DNA from: Diacronema lutheri
Taxonomy: Eukaryota; Haptophyta; Pavlovophyceae; Pavlovales; Pavlovaceae
Assembly (NCBI GenBank): GCA_019448385.1
Contig: JAGTXO010000037.1
Span: forward strand, 1-64,000
DNA: 64,000 nucleotides
Direction: 5' to 3'
The notes under the pieces were generated by a model. It was given only the letters and a program-made list of their open reading frames with translations, had not been told where the DNA came from and ran no database searches. The translations under genes were made by a program, and so were the position numbers. Positions 50,611 through 61,900 of this stretch are shown one piece after another; position 1 is the first letter of the stretch; each line of letters starts with the position of its first letter.

Positions 50611-51261
50611 ATGGCCGCGTGGAGCGCATCTGCGCGCTTCCAGTACCGCGCGGTGGACGAGGAGATGATGCGGCGGATCGGCGAGGCGTTCCGCGCGTAT
50701 GATGCGGCGGGCCGGGGCGCGCTCAGTCGCCACGGTGTCAAGTGTGCCATGACGCGCCTGATGGGCATGCCGCCGACGCCCCTCGAGCTCGACGCGGTGC
50801 TGCCGAAGCGGCGCGGCGCCGAGAACGCGCCCGAGCCGGTGCTGAGCGCGGAGGCATTTACTAGCGCTATGTGCGAACGGCTGTGCGCCGTCGACGAGGC
50901 CGATGTCATCCGCCAGACCTTCCGCGCCTTTGATGCCGCGTACAAGGGCTACGTGACGTTCGACGACGTTAAGGGCGCGTTCGCGCTCACGGCGCCGCAC
51001 ATCCCGGCGGAGACGCTGCGCCTCGTCTTCGACGAGGTGGACACGGACCGGAACGGCAAGGTCAGCTGGGGCGAGTTTGAGCGCATGATGCGCTCGCGCG
51101 CGCCCCGGCTCGACGAGCACGGCGCGGGCCGCGCGCGCGCGGCCCGCCCAACCTCGGAGGGCGGCATGCGCTGCTTGAGCGGGCGTGAGCCGGTGCCGCT
51201 GTCCACCGCAGCCCCGGAAATTGCTGCGCGGGGGCCTTGGGCTCCCCGTCCGCGTAGCTGA
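50611..51261 (+). CDS. EF-hand calcium-binding protein, EFCAB11-like
   Basis: 216 residues from the ATG at 50,611. Four EF-hand-type helix-loop-helix units can be traced: around [16 protein letters not shown], an unclear second one, [15 protein letters not shown], and [16 protein letters not shown]. Only the last has a canonical calcium loop ([12 protein letters not shown]). The order and the [19 protein letters not shown] wording resemble EFCAB11 and its protist relatives. The tail after residue 165 is Arg/Ser-rich and unassigned. Probably a cytosolic calcium sensor; no partner is evident. The next gene starts 52 bp after the stop on the same strand. Confidence 0.85.
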   Translation: MAAWSASARFQYRAVDEEMMRRIGEAFRAYDAAGRGALSRHGVKCAMTRLMGMPPTPLELDAVLPKRRGAENAPEPVLSAEAFTSAMCERLCAVDEADVIRQTFRAFDAAYKGYVTFDDVKGAFALTAPHIPAETLRLVFDEVDTDRNGKVSWGEFERMMRSRAPRLDEHGAGRARAARPTSEGGMRCLSGREPVPLSTAAPEIAARGPWAPRPRS

Positions 51262-51313
51262 ACATCCCGTTGGGGCTTTTTCGCGTTTTTGGCGCGCGCA
51301 TCCGCCGCGACGC

Positions 51314-52984
51314 ATGTCAAAGCGCCCTCGGAACGAGGCCGACGGCCACGATGAGGGCGAGCTGCCGGCAGGCCTCACGCTGCGCGCGCTGCCGCGAACC
51401 GACGTGCCGCGCGCGGCACAGCTCGAGGCGAGTTCGTATCCGCCCGACGAGGCCGCCTCGCCCGCCACGCTCGATTTCCGGTGCGAGCGCGCGCCCGCCT
51501 TCTTCCGCGCGCTGTACGACGAGCGGCGCGGCGGCGAGCTCGTTGGCTTCGTCGTCGGCACGTGCTCCACGGCGGTACACGGCAGGCTTGAGCACGCGTC
51601 CATGTCATCGCACGACGAGTCAGGCAAGGGCCCGCTCACGCTGATGGTCCACTCGGTCGTCGTCGCCGAGGCGCGCCGGCGGCGCGGGCTTGGCCGCGCG
51701 ATGCTGCGCGAGTACTTGCGCCAGCTGGCGACATCGAGCGCCGCGCCGGCGTGCCGCGTCTCGCGCGTGCTGCTCATCTCTAAGCTGCCCAACCTGCCGC
51801 TCTACCTCGCCTGCGGCTTCTCGCTCGTCGGCCGCTCGACGGTCGCGCACGGGCGCGACTCGTGGTATGAGCTTGAGCTCGACCTGGCCGAGCTGCGGCA
51901 CGACCTGCGCGAGGACGGGCCGCGCGCAGAGGCGATGGTGCAGGTCGACGCATTCTCGCGCGCGCCCTTCGCCGGCAACCCCGCCGCCGTGGTCTTCACG
52001 CAGCGGGGCGGCGCGGCTGCGTGGATGCTCGCGGTCGCCGCGGAGAACGCCCTGCCCGAGACCGCGTTCGTCGCGCCGCTCTGGGAGGTGGAGGAGGCAA
52101 AGGAGGAGCGCGACGAGGCGGGCGGCGCGGGCGGCGCCGGTGCGCCTCCTCGCGCCGCGCGCGGCGTCGTTGCGCGTGACGGGTGCGCGCATTTTGGCCT
52201 CCGCTGGTTCACTCCAACGGTCGAGGTGAGCCTTTGCGGCCACGCGACGATCGCCGCGGCGCACGCGCTGTGGGAGAGCGGGCAGGCGCCGGCGGGCGCG
52301 CCGATCGAGTTCCACACGCGCATGGCAGGAGCGCTCCGCGCGACGCAGCTCGCCGACGGCTTCATCCGCATCGAGCTGCGCGCGCCAGTCCTCGAGTCTC
52401 CGGACGTCGCGCTCGCCGCCGCGTGCGCCGATCCGGCGGCGGAGGTGCACACGCTGCTCTGCGCGCTCGGCCTCGGCGCGGGCGCGCGCGCGCGCGGCGT
52501 GGGCGAGGCGTTCGTCGGCCCGCCCGAGGCGCGCGACCTGCTCGTGCTCCTCAGCCGCGACGAGTTCGAGCAGCTGGGAGACACGCCAGACCTGCGCGCA
52601 ATAAGCGATGCGACCACGCGGCTCGGGCTGCGCGCTGTCGTGCCCGTGGTCGAGGGCGACGGCTGCGCGGGCGGCGCGCGCGCGCGCGCGTCGAGGCTGT
52701 ACGCGGCGCTCGCGGCGCGGCGCGCGCTGCCCGCGCGCATCGATTTCACGTCGCGCTTCTTCGCGCCAGCGATCGGCATCGATGAGGATCCTGTCACCGG
52801 CTCGGCGCACGCGCTCCTCGCTGTCTTCTGGACGGCGGGTGCGGGCGCGCGCGGCGCGGGCGCGCAGCTGCTCGGCTACCAGGCGTCCGCGCGCGGCGGC
52901 CTCGTGCGCGTCCGCGTTGTCGACGGGCTCGTGCACGTGGAGGGTGAGGCCACCACTGTCATCCGAGCGCAGCTCCTCGCCTAG
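51314..52984 (+). CDS. GNAT acetyltransferase-PhzF fusion protein
   Basis: One 556-residue ORF carries two enzymes. Residues about 15-205 form a GNAT N-acetyltransferase of AANAT type: SSYPPDEAASPATLDFRCER, then the acetyl-CoA loop RRRRGLGRAMLREYLRQLA and LPNLPLYLACGFSLVGRS. Residues about 213-555 form a PhzF-like isomerase/epimerase: QVDAFSRAPFAGNPAAVVFT, NALPETAFVAPL with the family's catalytic Glu, LRWFTPTVEVSLCGHATIAA and GIDEDPVTGSAHALLAVFW. PhzF enzymes shift double bonds in small acidic metabolites. The two halves are joined by a short linker with no stop, and the ATG at 51,314 directly precedes the GNAT domain. Acetylation and isomerisation of one amino-acid-like substrate is a reasonable guess. 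Confidence 0.93.
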   Translation: MSKRPRNEADGHDEGELPAGLTLRALPRTDVPRAAQLEASSYPPDEAASPATLDFRCERAPAFFRALYDERRGGELVGFVVGTCSTAVHGRLEHASMSSHDESGKGPLTLMVHSVVVAEARRRRGLGRAMLREYLRQLATSSAAPACRVSRVLLISKLPNLPLYLACGFSLVGRSTVAHGRDSWYELELDLAELRHDLREDGPRAEAMVQVDAFSRAPFAGNPAAVVFTQRGGAAAWMLAVAAENALPETAFVAPLWEVEEAKEERDEAGGAGGAGAPPRAARGVVARDGCAHFGLRWFTPTVEVSLCGHATIAAAHALWESGQAPAGAPIEFHTRMAGALRATQLADGFIRIELRAPVLESPDVALAAACADPAAEVHTLLCALGLGAGARARGVGEAFVGPPEARDLLVLLSRDEFEQLGDTPDLRAISDATTRLGLRAVVPVVEGDGCAGGARARASRLYAALAARRALPARIDFTSRFFAPAIGIDEDPVTGSAHALLAVFWTAGAGARGAGAQLLGYQASARGGLVRVRVVDGLVHVEGEATTVIRAQLLA

Positions 52985-53126
52985 CCCTGCACCCCAGGCC
53001 ATGGGTGCGACGGTACGCACTGGCCTTTTGTGAGTGCGCCCATCGTGTGCGCCTCCTCTGATCCTACGCGCGCCCTTTTGTCACATCCGCGACCGACCGA
53101 CGGCACGGCGAGCCGCGCGCGCACGC

Positions 53127-55766
53127 TCAGAAAAACGTGGGCACGCCACGCGGCCCACCGAGCGAGCGGAGTGAGCTGGCAGAGTGGCGCGCCCGTCTGC
53201 CAATGGCGAGCGTGGAGCCCGCGTCGGAGGACGGCGCGGTGCCGCTGCCCGCATCCGACGCCTCCGCCCACACCTCCGAGCTCTCACCGCCAGGCAGCGG
53301 CGAGCTTGTACGGCAGCTCACGTTGCCCGCGCTTGGCCTGGGCCGCACGAGCAGCGCGGAGAGCGATGCGTGCTCGGCGGCGACCGCCGCGCTCGCGAAG
53401 CACGGCGGCGAGTGCGCCGGCGCGAGCGCGCCGTTGTGGGCAGGCGCTGGCATGGCGGCGTGCCGCGGCCATGCCGGTGCGTCGCAGCCGCCATCGTGGC
53501 AAGCCGCGCCGCCATGCGTGCCACCCGCGGAGAACGCGCACGTCGAGCATGGCGAATCGGCGAGCTGCTCAAGGGCTGACTTCGCGGCACAGCCCCTGGC
53601 AGCGCGCCCCGACCACGACCAGCACGATCCGCCGCCGTGCCAGCCCGCACCAGCGTCGGGCAGCCACAAGGCGGGCGGGCTGGGCGGTGAGCCGTCGGCA
53701 AGGCCCGAATCGATGCACGTCACGCGCGGCGAGCCACCCACGCCGGCCGCGCCTCCTGCGCCGTCGCGCGCGCCACATGCCGGCGTCGGCAGCTGCTGGT
53801 GGCGCCCCGAAGCTCTCGCTTGCGGCTGCGGCTGCGGCGGCTGCAGGACGCGCGACGCCGAGCACGAGCGCGCGAGCGTGGCGGGCGACGCGCGGCTCAG
53901 GTCGGTGCGCGCGCCCGGCGAATGCGCGTGCGCGCCGCGACCGCTGCACGAGTGCGGCCAGCCACCGCCCCCTCCGCACACGGAGCCGCCATCGGCAGAC
54001 GGTAGCAGCCATGTGTACACTGTGCCTTCTTCCGTCAGAGCGATGGCGGTCTCGCCTTCCGTGACGAGCTGCACGACACGCCCGCAGATGGGCACACGCA
54101 CCGGGCTGACGGCTGCGCGAGGAAGTGGAGGGGGGATGGGCGGGTCAGACACCAACACGCAACGCAACGCGAGGCGCAGCGGCCAGCACAGCGCGGCCAA
54201 CGCTCGGGCGAGAAGCGGCCATCGCAGCCGCGTCGCACAGGCAGGGCGCGCGCGCAAGCACAAGCCGAGCGCGCCCCTGCCCACCGCGCTGTGCGCCGCG
54301 CCCGCGCGCGCCGCGCGGCGTCGTGGCCGAAGCGCCGTACCACCGTCGCAAAACCAACCTGCCCGTGAACTATTGCCGGGCTGGCTCGAAGCTGCCGTCG
54401 CGCCGTCGGCGCCGTGCGCGCCGGGCGCAGCCGCAAAGTGCACGCCGCCGCCGCCGATGACCGCGTGGCCGTGCGGCAGAGGCACGAGGGCGCCGCCATC
54501 GTTCACGCATCCAAAGGGTCCATCAGCCGTCAGTTTCGTCGATGCGACCCTGCTCGCAAAGAATGCGCCCATAGCGCAGCCGATGAGGAGCGTGGCAGCG
54601 CCGACGGCCACGAGCCACGCGTCCGCCACGCGGCTGTCCGCGGGCGGGAGCGCGCCGCCGTGCGCGGCACCGACGCCGGCGCGGCCCGCGGGCGCGCCGG
54701 CGTCAGTGGGCGCGCCGCTCGTGCCGGCGCGGTCGGCGGGCTCGGCGGCGCGCTCGGCGCGGTCAGGTCGCGAATTGGCGTCACGCACGTCGCGCGCGCG
54801 CGAGATATCGTGCGCATCCTTGGCCGTCTCGCGCATGCTCTCGCTGCGCGCGAGGGCGCGCTCGCGGCGTGAGGCCTCCGAGGCCGCGTCCCGCTCACGC
54901 TGCGCGTGCTCGCGCTCTTCGGCGCGTGCGGCGGCGTCGCTGGAGGCGGACGAGCGATGGCTACGCGCGGTGTGGCCGCGCGCCTCGCCGCCGCTCGCGC
55001 TGTTCGCGCTGCCGTCCGCCGAAGCGCTCGTGCCGTCCGCCGCGCCTTCGCGCGCATCTCGCGCAGCGCGAGACGCGGCCGCCTCGGCGGCTGTCTGCCC
55101 GCCCGCGCCGTCCGCGCCGTCGTCGGGCGATGGCGCGCTCGCGGGCTCGCTGGCGGCGGGTTCGGCGCCATCGGCACCGCTGGCGCCCGCCTCGCCCGCG
55201 CCCACCACCGCAACCGCGCCCCCGCTCGCCGCGAGGAGCCCATCAGCCGACGGCGCGAAGATGAAATAATGGACGCCCGCGCGTTTCCCCTCGGCGAGGA
55301 AGCTTCGATAGCCGAGCGCGACGCACGTGCCGCCGAGAGCGCCGCCGTGCGCGATAAAGACGCCGCGCAGGCCCGAGCCGATGCACACCTGCTGGCACGT
55401 GCCCTGCTCCTTGTTTAGGTGGTACGCGTCGGCGAGCTTGCCCGGCGGGCACGACGGCGGCGGCGCGACGGGCACCGAGCTCGCGACCTCGTCTGCGCTG
55501 CCGCCCCCGCCCGATGCGAGCGTGAATTGGTCGTCGTGCGAGGAGCGCGGGAACATCACCTCGAGCCACGGCTCGGCCGTGCCCTCCAGCCAGCCGCTCA
55601 GCTCCTCCGCCAGCCGGCCCGGCCCGTCGGCCGCATCGCCGCCACGGGCGGCGGCCGAGCGCGGCGCGGAACGCGCGAGCGCGTGCACGGCGAGGACAGC
55701 GGCGAGCGAACAGGCGAGCGCGCAGGCCACGAGCGCGGCTTTGCGCGGGCGCGCAGGCTCGTTCAT
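53127..55766 (-). CDS. Large two-helix membrane protein with RCC1-like patch, hypothetical
   Basis: The ATG at 55,766 starts MNEPARPRKAALVACALACS, a signal anchor. A Cys-containing extracellular-type segment follows (CPPGKLADAYHLNKEQGTC and YRSFLAEGKRAGVHYFIFAP), then a long Ala/Ser/Arg-rich charged stretch, a second hydrophobic helix (AWLVAVGAATLLIGCAMGAF) and a cytosolic-type tail. A candidate GT-AG intron at 54,113-54,358 (246 bp, in frame, no stop) would join NSSRA to AVSPVRVPICGRVVQLVTEG; the following ETAIALTEEGTVYTWLL resembles one RCC1 repeat blade. Length is 879 residues unspliced or 797 spliced. The last 250 residues are low complexity. The opposite strand has a 710-codon ORF that I judge to be a shadow. 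Function unknown. Confidence 0.55.
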   Translation of the reverse strand: MNEPARPRKAALVACALACSLAAVLAVHALARSAPRSAAARGGDAADGPGRLAEELSGWLEGTAEPWLEVMFPRSSHDDQFTLASGGGGSADEVASSVPVAPPPSCPPGKLADAYHLNKEQGTCQQVCIGSGLRGVFIAHGGALGGTCVALGYRSFLAEGKRAGVHYFIFAPSADGLLAASGGAVAVVGAGEAGASGADGAEPAASEPASAPSPDDGADGAGGQTAAEAAASRAARDAREGAADGTSASADGSANSASGGEARGHTARSHRSSASSDAAARAEEREHAQRERDAASEASRRERALARSESMRETAKDAHDISRARDVRDANSRPDRAERAAEPADRAGTSGAPTDAGAPAGRAGVGAAHGGALPPADSRVADAWLVAVGAATLLIGCAMGAFFASRVASTKLTADGPFGCVNDGGALVPLPHGHAVIGGGGVHFAAAPGAHGADGATAASSQPGNSSRAGWFCDGGTALRPRRRAARAGAAHSAVGRGALGLCLRARPACATRLRWPLLARALAALCWPLRLALRCVLVSDPPIPPPLPRAAVSPVRVPICGRVVQLVTEGETAIALTEEGTVYTWLLPSADGGSVCGGGGGWPHSCSGRGAHAHSPGARTDLSRASPATLARSCSASRVLQPPQPQPQARASGRHQQLPTPACGARDGAGGAAGVGGSPRVTCIDSGLADGSPPSPPALWLPDAGAGWHGGGSCWSWSGRAARGCAAKSALEQLADSPCSTCAFSAGGTHGGAACHDGGCDAPAWPRHAAMPAPAHNGALAPAHSPPCFASAAVAAEHASLSALLVRPRPSAGNVSCRTSSPLPGGESSEVWAEASDAGSGTAPSSDAGSTLAIGRRARHSASSLRSLGGPRGVPTFF

Positions 55767-55985
55767 CCCGCACCCGGGAGGCACGCGGTGAGGCACGCGG
55801 GTGGGGTGTCGGAGAGCGGCGGGCTCAAATTTACGCTTGTTAAACATCACTTATCCTTTTTGCGTTTAACGAGAGGACCGTGTGTACAACTTTTGAACTT
55901 TTTGACAGGAGGACGGAGGCGGACGCTCGCGAGGGCGGCGCGTCGGCGCCCGCGGCTGCTCGGCAGGGCGCACGCGGCGTAACAC
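55767..55985. promoter_or_regulatory. AT-rich promoter region upstream of the 53.1-55.8 kb gene
   Basis: A clear AT-rich island (about 55,825-55,910) in very GC-rich DNA, with GTTAAAC and GTTTAAC facing each other about 20 bp apart and ACAACTTTTGAACTTTTTGA beyond. It lies between the ferlin stop and the next start on the same strand, so it should contain the ferlin 3' end and the promoter of the downstream gene. Confidence 0.5.
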
Positions 55986-58900
55986 TCAAAGCTCGCCGTT
56001 GAAGAAGCGCTCAATGATTGCAAAGACCTCGCGAATCTCGGCGCGGTTGTCGACGATCGAGCCGGCCAGGATGATCCCAAAGCCGATGAAGAGCGCGCCG
56101 AGGATCCAGTTGATGCGCGTCTGCGCGTTGATCTCCGCCTGTGCGCCGGCCGCGCGCGAAGGCCGGCCAGCCAGCGTAGTTGGCACGCGCCTGCGCGTGT
56201 AGGGCAGGCGCGCGCGCTTCGGAGCAGCCGCGCGCCCAATCGCGGCGGCGCTCGCGCGCGCGGTGCTGCAAGCCACCCCGTTCCGCCTGACGCGCCCCGC
56301 GCAGCGCGGCGCGCACCCAGAGCGAGGTGAAGGCGAGGAGGACCATGTCAGGAGACGGCGGCCGTTTGGGTTCGGGCATCGCCGGATTCATGTTTGGCGC
56401 CGAGCGACCGATCCCCGCCGGGCGGGCGGTCGCAGCGACCTCGGCCGGCACGATCTCGATCGTCGCGAGCACCTTTGGGAATTTTCGCTTCCGTCTGCGC
56501 TCGCGCGACTTGCGGTCCGCGCGCAGCGCCTCGTCCGTCGCGTCGAGGTGCACCCAGCCGCGCGAATAGGCGCCCGGCGGCGCGCCCAGGTCGAGGAAGA
56601 GCGAGGCCTTCTGATCGATCAGCTCCTCGCGCGCGCGGAAGGCCTTGCGCGCGGAGGCGTGCGCAAGGCGTACGACACGCGCAGCGCGCCGGTGTGGGCG
56701 CGCGCGCGCGCCAGCCGCGGCTTCGAAGCGGGTGGTGCGAAAGAGGGGAGGAAGAAGGAGGGGAGGGAGAACGGGAGGGGGGGGGGGGTGGGTGGAGGGG
56801 GAGGGGGAGGGGGGGTGTTGAGCGCCGCCTGGCGTGCGCGCACCCTGCGAAGGAGCGAGCGGAGAGGCACCGTCTGCCGCGCGAGCACCGAGCCACCACT
56901 CGAAAGATCCCACTCACACATCTGCTTGGCCGCGCGCGCGCGAGGCGGCGGGCGCGGCGCGCGCGGTGAGTGGGGCGCGGGGCAGCGCGCGGCGCGCGTG
57001 TGCGCGTGTGCGCTTGCGCGTGCGCGCGTGCCTCGAGGACGAGGCGCGGCTCCTTGGCGGGCAGCGTGATCAGGTAGACGAAGCGCCAGTTGAACTGCCC
57101 CTTGCCGTTTCGCACAAAGTAATGCACGTCCGTCTCCTGCGCCTGCGCCTGCGCGCCCTGCTGATCGAGCACGCCCTTCACGAAGAGGTCGCTCTTGCCA
57201 CCCGCGCCGGTCGGCGCATACTTGGTCGCCCAGATGAGCACGCGCAGCTCAAAGGCCATCACAGGCGGCGGGCGCGTCTGCACGATGGGCACGGAGCGCG
57301 CGATCGCCCTCGGCATGATGTCCACCCACAGCTCGACCTGGCCGAGCGAGAGCGTGCTCTTCGCCGAGCGCAGCGAGCGCAGCTCGAGCGGCTTGCGCGC
57401 CATCTCGTGCCACGCCGCCGAGGTCCACCGCTCCTCCAAGTCAATCAACGTGCTGCCGATGTACTCGTCCGCACCTGCGGTGTGCACGCAGCGCGCGCGG
57501 TGGCCAGCGCTCGGCGCGCGCGCCGCGCGGCGCAGTCGCGCGCGCGGGTGCGGCGAAAGTGCCACCCTCCTCCCACTGCGCGGTGGCACCCGCGGGTGGG
57601 TGCCGCCCTCCTCCCACTGCGCGGTGGCACCCGCGGGTGGGTGCCGCCCTCCTCCCACTGCGCGGTGGCACCCGCGGGTGGGTGCCGCCCTCCTCCCACT
57701 GCGCGATGGCACCCGCGGGTGGGTGCCGCCCTCCTCCCACTGCGCGGTGGCACCCGCGGGTGGGTGCCGCCCTCCTCCCACTGCGCGGTGGCACCCGCGG
57801 GTGGGTGCCGCCCTCCTCCCACTGCGCGGTGGCACCCGCGGGTGGGTGCCGCCCTCCTCCCACTGCGCGGTGGCACCCGCGGGTGGGTGCCGCCCTCCTC
57901 CCACTGCGCGATGCGGCGCAGTGGGAGGAGGGCGGCACAGGCGCAGAGCGGCGGTGGCGAGCGCCACACCGAGCATCGAGTAGTCGTACACGTCGATCTT
58001 GAGCAGCGACGCCTCGCCCGGCATCACGGCGTCGAACTCGTAGCATTCGTGCAGATCCGCCTGCAGCGCATTGGGCACATGCGCGCCCCGCTCGCCCCTG
58101 CTCTGCGAGCCGAGCGTGACGACCACATACGGATCAGCCGTGCCGCCCACATCCTGCGCCATCGCCGGCGCGCGCGGCGGCGCGCGCGGGCGCGCGCGGT
58201 CAGCGCGCGCGGGCGTGCCAGTCGCCGCCGTCGGGCGCGGCGTGCGACACGTGCGCGTGCCTGCGGCCTCAGATGGAGGATTCGCAGTAGGTAGAGTCGC
58301 ACAGTCACAGGCCTGCCGAACTGGAGCGTGCGCAGGCGGTCGACGATCGACAGCGTCTGGTCGAGGCCTGACGCGTTGTACTTGTCCTGCTCGACAACGC
58401 GCACCAGCCCTTTGAACACGCCGCACTCGCGCGTGCTCGCGCTCGCGGCCGTACGTCCGCCATCGCTGCCAAGCTGCGCGCCGAGCTCGCCGCGTCGCAG
58501 GACGAGGTCATCGCACAGGCGCTCGCGCAGCGCAAAGTCGACCGAGCGCTCGTCCTCGAGTTCGGCGCCGAGCATCCGTCGGCCCTCCATGTACCGCGGC
58601 AAGTAGTCCAGCTCCTGTGCAACGCTTCCGACCCCCTCCTGCCCGCCACCGCCCACCAGCCGGCGGAACGCGCTGCCGCGCGCGAGCCTACCGGCGGCGG
58701 CAGTGCCGCGCCCAAACGTGACACTTCGCCGCCTGCTTTCGCCCGCCGCGCCGCCGCGCGCGCCCACGCCCGCCGCCGCGCCGCGCGCGCCCTCGCCGCC
58801 GCCGCCGGCTATGCCCGTCTCGACATCGCGCGCGCCGGCTGTGCCCAGGCCAACGAAACGGCTGAAGGCGGAGAGGCGCGCCGTCGCCGTGAATGCGGCC

Positions 58901-61900
58901 GGCTCATCCTCGTCGCTGCTCAGCAGTGCGTCCGCCGCCGCCGCGCGCGCCGCCGCCGCTGGGCCGGCGGCTGCCGTGCCGGCGGGCGCGCGGTCGTCGC
59001 GGGAGGGCAAGAACTGGCGGCCGGCGACGTGCAAGGGCTCCTCGCCAAGGGTGAGCTCGCGCACGATGTCGATGCGCAGCTCGCGCGCGGCCTCGTCGAG
59101 CGAGACCGACGGCGGCAGCAGCGCGCGCACGCGCACGCCATCGCGCGTGAGGTCGGCGATCTTCAAGCGGTTGCCGAAACTGAGCGTGTATACGCGGGTC
59201 GCAAGGGCAGGGTCGCGTATCACCGCCTGCTCGCGCAGCTCGTTCACCGTCGTCTCGTCGCTGATCACGAAGCGCGGGGCGCGTCCGGCACGCCCACCGC
59301 CCGCCTTGCCCACCACGCCGTCGCCGCCGCTGCTGCCGCCGCTGCCGCTGCCGCCGCCGCCGCCGCCGCCGCCGCTGCCGCCAAAGAACCCGTCTTGCCG
59401 CGCGCCTTCTTCGGACAGCGCGTTGATCGCGTCGATCGCGGCGTCGAGCTGCTCGATCCAGAAGAGGCCCTGCTCGAGGCCGGTGGGCTTGGCGTGGTGC
59501 CGGCTGCGCTCGTCCGCCCACGGCAGCTTGCCGTCGAGTGACAGTGCCGACTGGCCGATCTGCGTGCCGACCATTACCCCCATCGCCGGGTCAATCACAC
59601 GAACCGTGAGCGCGGGCGCAAGGCGCGCGTCGCGCGGGAAGCGCTCAACGAGCCGGATGACCTCGAGGTAGGTGGGCGCGCTCGGGTCGGGCGCGCTCGA
59701 CGGCGTGGTGCGCTTGAGCGAAGTATAGTCACCACCGAGCCCCAGGTCGAAGACGGCGTACGGCTGATTGAGGCGGCCGGCGATGCGCGGCTCGAGCCCG
59801 CGACAGCAGACGGCGATGACCTCGACGACGCACAGCTCGCCTTGCAGCTCGATCTGCTTTGGCGGCGAGATGTCGTACCCGCGCAGCTCGACGAGCGTGA
59901 GCGAGCAGAGCAGCGTCGCGCGCAGATCGCCCGCCGTCTCCCAGAAGAGGTCGACCTCCATCACCTCCTCCTCGTCCAGCGAGCGCTTGAGCGAGCCGAG
60001 CTCAAACGTGGCGCGCGCCGCGCGCTCGTCGCCGCCGACGCGGTCCTGGTCCCACAGCTGGACGAGCGCGAGCGCGCCGAGCGCCACATTGTCCTTGGGC
60101 AGGAGCAGCTCGAGGGAATATTGAGAATACCATTTTGGGAAGCTCGTTTGCGTGCGCACGTGCGTGCGCAGCTTCTTGCCGCCGCAGAGCAGCATCAGGA
60201 ACGGGTCGAGCGAGCCCGTGTCGTCGGCGGCGGGCAAATTCTTACCCAAGTAGACGCGGAACACGAGCTCGAACCGCGCCTGGTTGCGCCACAGGTGGCG
60301 GAGGTCGGGCGTGAAGGGCAGCTCGCTCGCCTCGCGCGCGCGCCGGAGCATCGTGCCGAGCAGCAGATAGCCCGGGTCGACGCCGGCGCCAAAAGCGCCA
60401 GATCCGGGCACCTCGGTGAGCGACGTCCACACCGGCTTCTCCCACGGCTTGTCCGTCCGCTCGAGCAGCTGCGCCGTCGAGTAACGGACGTACGCCACGC
60501 GCACCGACCGGCCAGCGGTGCGCGCGAGCGGGATCGTCAGGTAGACGAACACGTCGGGCAGCTGGCGCGGGTCGTCGGGCAGGCGGCGGCGCTCCTCTCG
60601 CGCGCGCGCGAACACGATCTCGCCGCTGAGTGAGCCGTGCGTACCGAACGTGAGCCGCGCGCCGCCAAACTCGACCTCGACCGACAGCGCGCCCGCCGGC
60701 AGGTAGGCGCCCGCGACGAGCCACACGCGCAGCAAATACTCGTCCTCGATGGGCGAGATGAGCTTGTTGCGCCGCGCCTCGTCGTGCCGGATCGTGCGCG
60801 CGACCAGGTTGGGCACGACCCGCGGGTTGCCGAGCAGGTCAACGGTGCGCTTGGGCGCGAGCTGCGCGGGCGGGCCGAGCGGCAGCTCAAACGATTGCGC
60901 GACCGGGTGATGCTGCTCCCGCGCCCAGATCGTCAGGAGCACGCGGCCGCGGAACGCGATCCCGGGCAGCCGGCCCGTGTTCATCTTGCGCGCCGCCCGC
61001 CCGCCGAGGAGCGGCGGCGCGCCGTAAAAATAGTGCCATCGGGCGGACGCGCTCGGCGGCGGGCCGCCGTCGTCGGCGCGTTCGCGCTCGTCAGCGGTCT
61101 GCAGCGGAATCTCGTCGAAGGGGATGGACACCGCGCCGACGGGCTCTCGCCCAAACATGTCGCCGTCCCAGAGCATCACCACCACCGCCGAGCTCGTCGC
61201 GGGCACGACGTAGGGCAGCTCGAGCTGCTGCTCCCAGAGCGGCGCTCGCTGATTGGTCACCATCGACGTGCGCACGAGCTCGCGGCCGTGCGAGACCTCA
61301 ACGTACGGGTCGATGGTGCCAAACATGTCCAGCTTGGGCAGCCCGACCGCGCGGTGCACGCGCACGACGACGAGGTGCGACTTTTTGCGCACGGCCGGCG
61401 TGACGATCAGCTCGTCATCCGACAGCTCGTCGTCCGCGCGCGACGGTGCGGCCTCGCGCCCGACGCTGACGGAGAGCGAGACACGTAGCAGGGCCTGCAC
61501 GCCGGGCGCGCCAGGGCGCTCCAGCCCGAGCCACCGCCGGTGCAGCTCGTGCTTGGGCTGCGCGGCGAGCCACGCGAGCTGAACCGAGAAAGTGCCGACG
61601 AGAGTCCGACGCAGCCCGCCAAACCCGCCCACGTCGTAGAGCGCGAGGCCGATGCTGGTGGCGCGCGCGTCGGCGTCGGTCTCAATCGCCGACGCGTACC
61701 GGTACCGCTCGTCGAACGTGCACGCGCTCACCTGCCTGTGCGTGCGCGTCGCGCGCTTCTCGCCGTGCACGTCGACCTCGACCATGGCGTCGATCCGAGG
61801 CGCGCCTGACTCGGCATGCACATCCTTGCACTCATGGACGTGGACTGTAACGTGGTACGTGTCCGCCTTTAGGTCGAGCGGCCGCACGTCGTACGGGTCG

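Noticed and set aside
53137-55269. Plus-strand ORF of 710 codons
   Set aside because: Competes with the minus-strand membrane protein. It is Ser/Ala/Pro-rich, lacks domains and covers that gene's likely intron without change.
55986-56276. Separate 96-codon small membrane protein
   Set aside because: Its helix (WILGALFIGFGIILAGSIVD) is better explained as the C-terminal anchor exon of ferlin, which otherwise lacks one.
57445-57969. Repeat-peptide ORFs across the minisatellite
   Set aside because: The array lies in a ferlin intron, and removing it restores the C2 domain.
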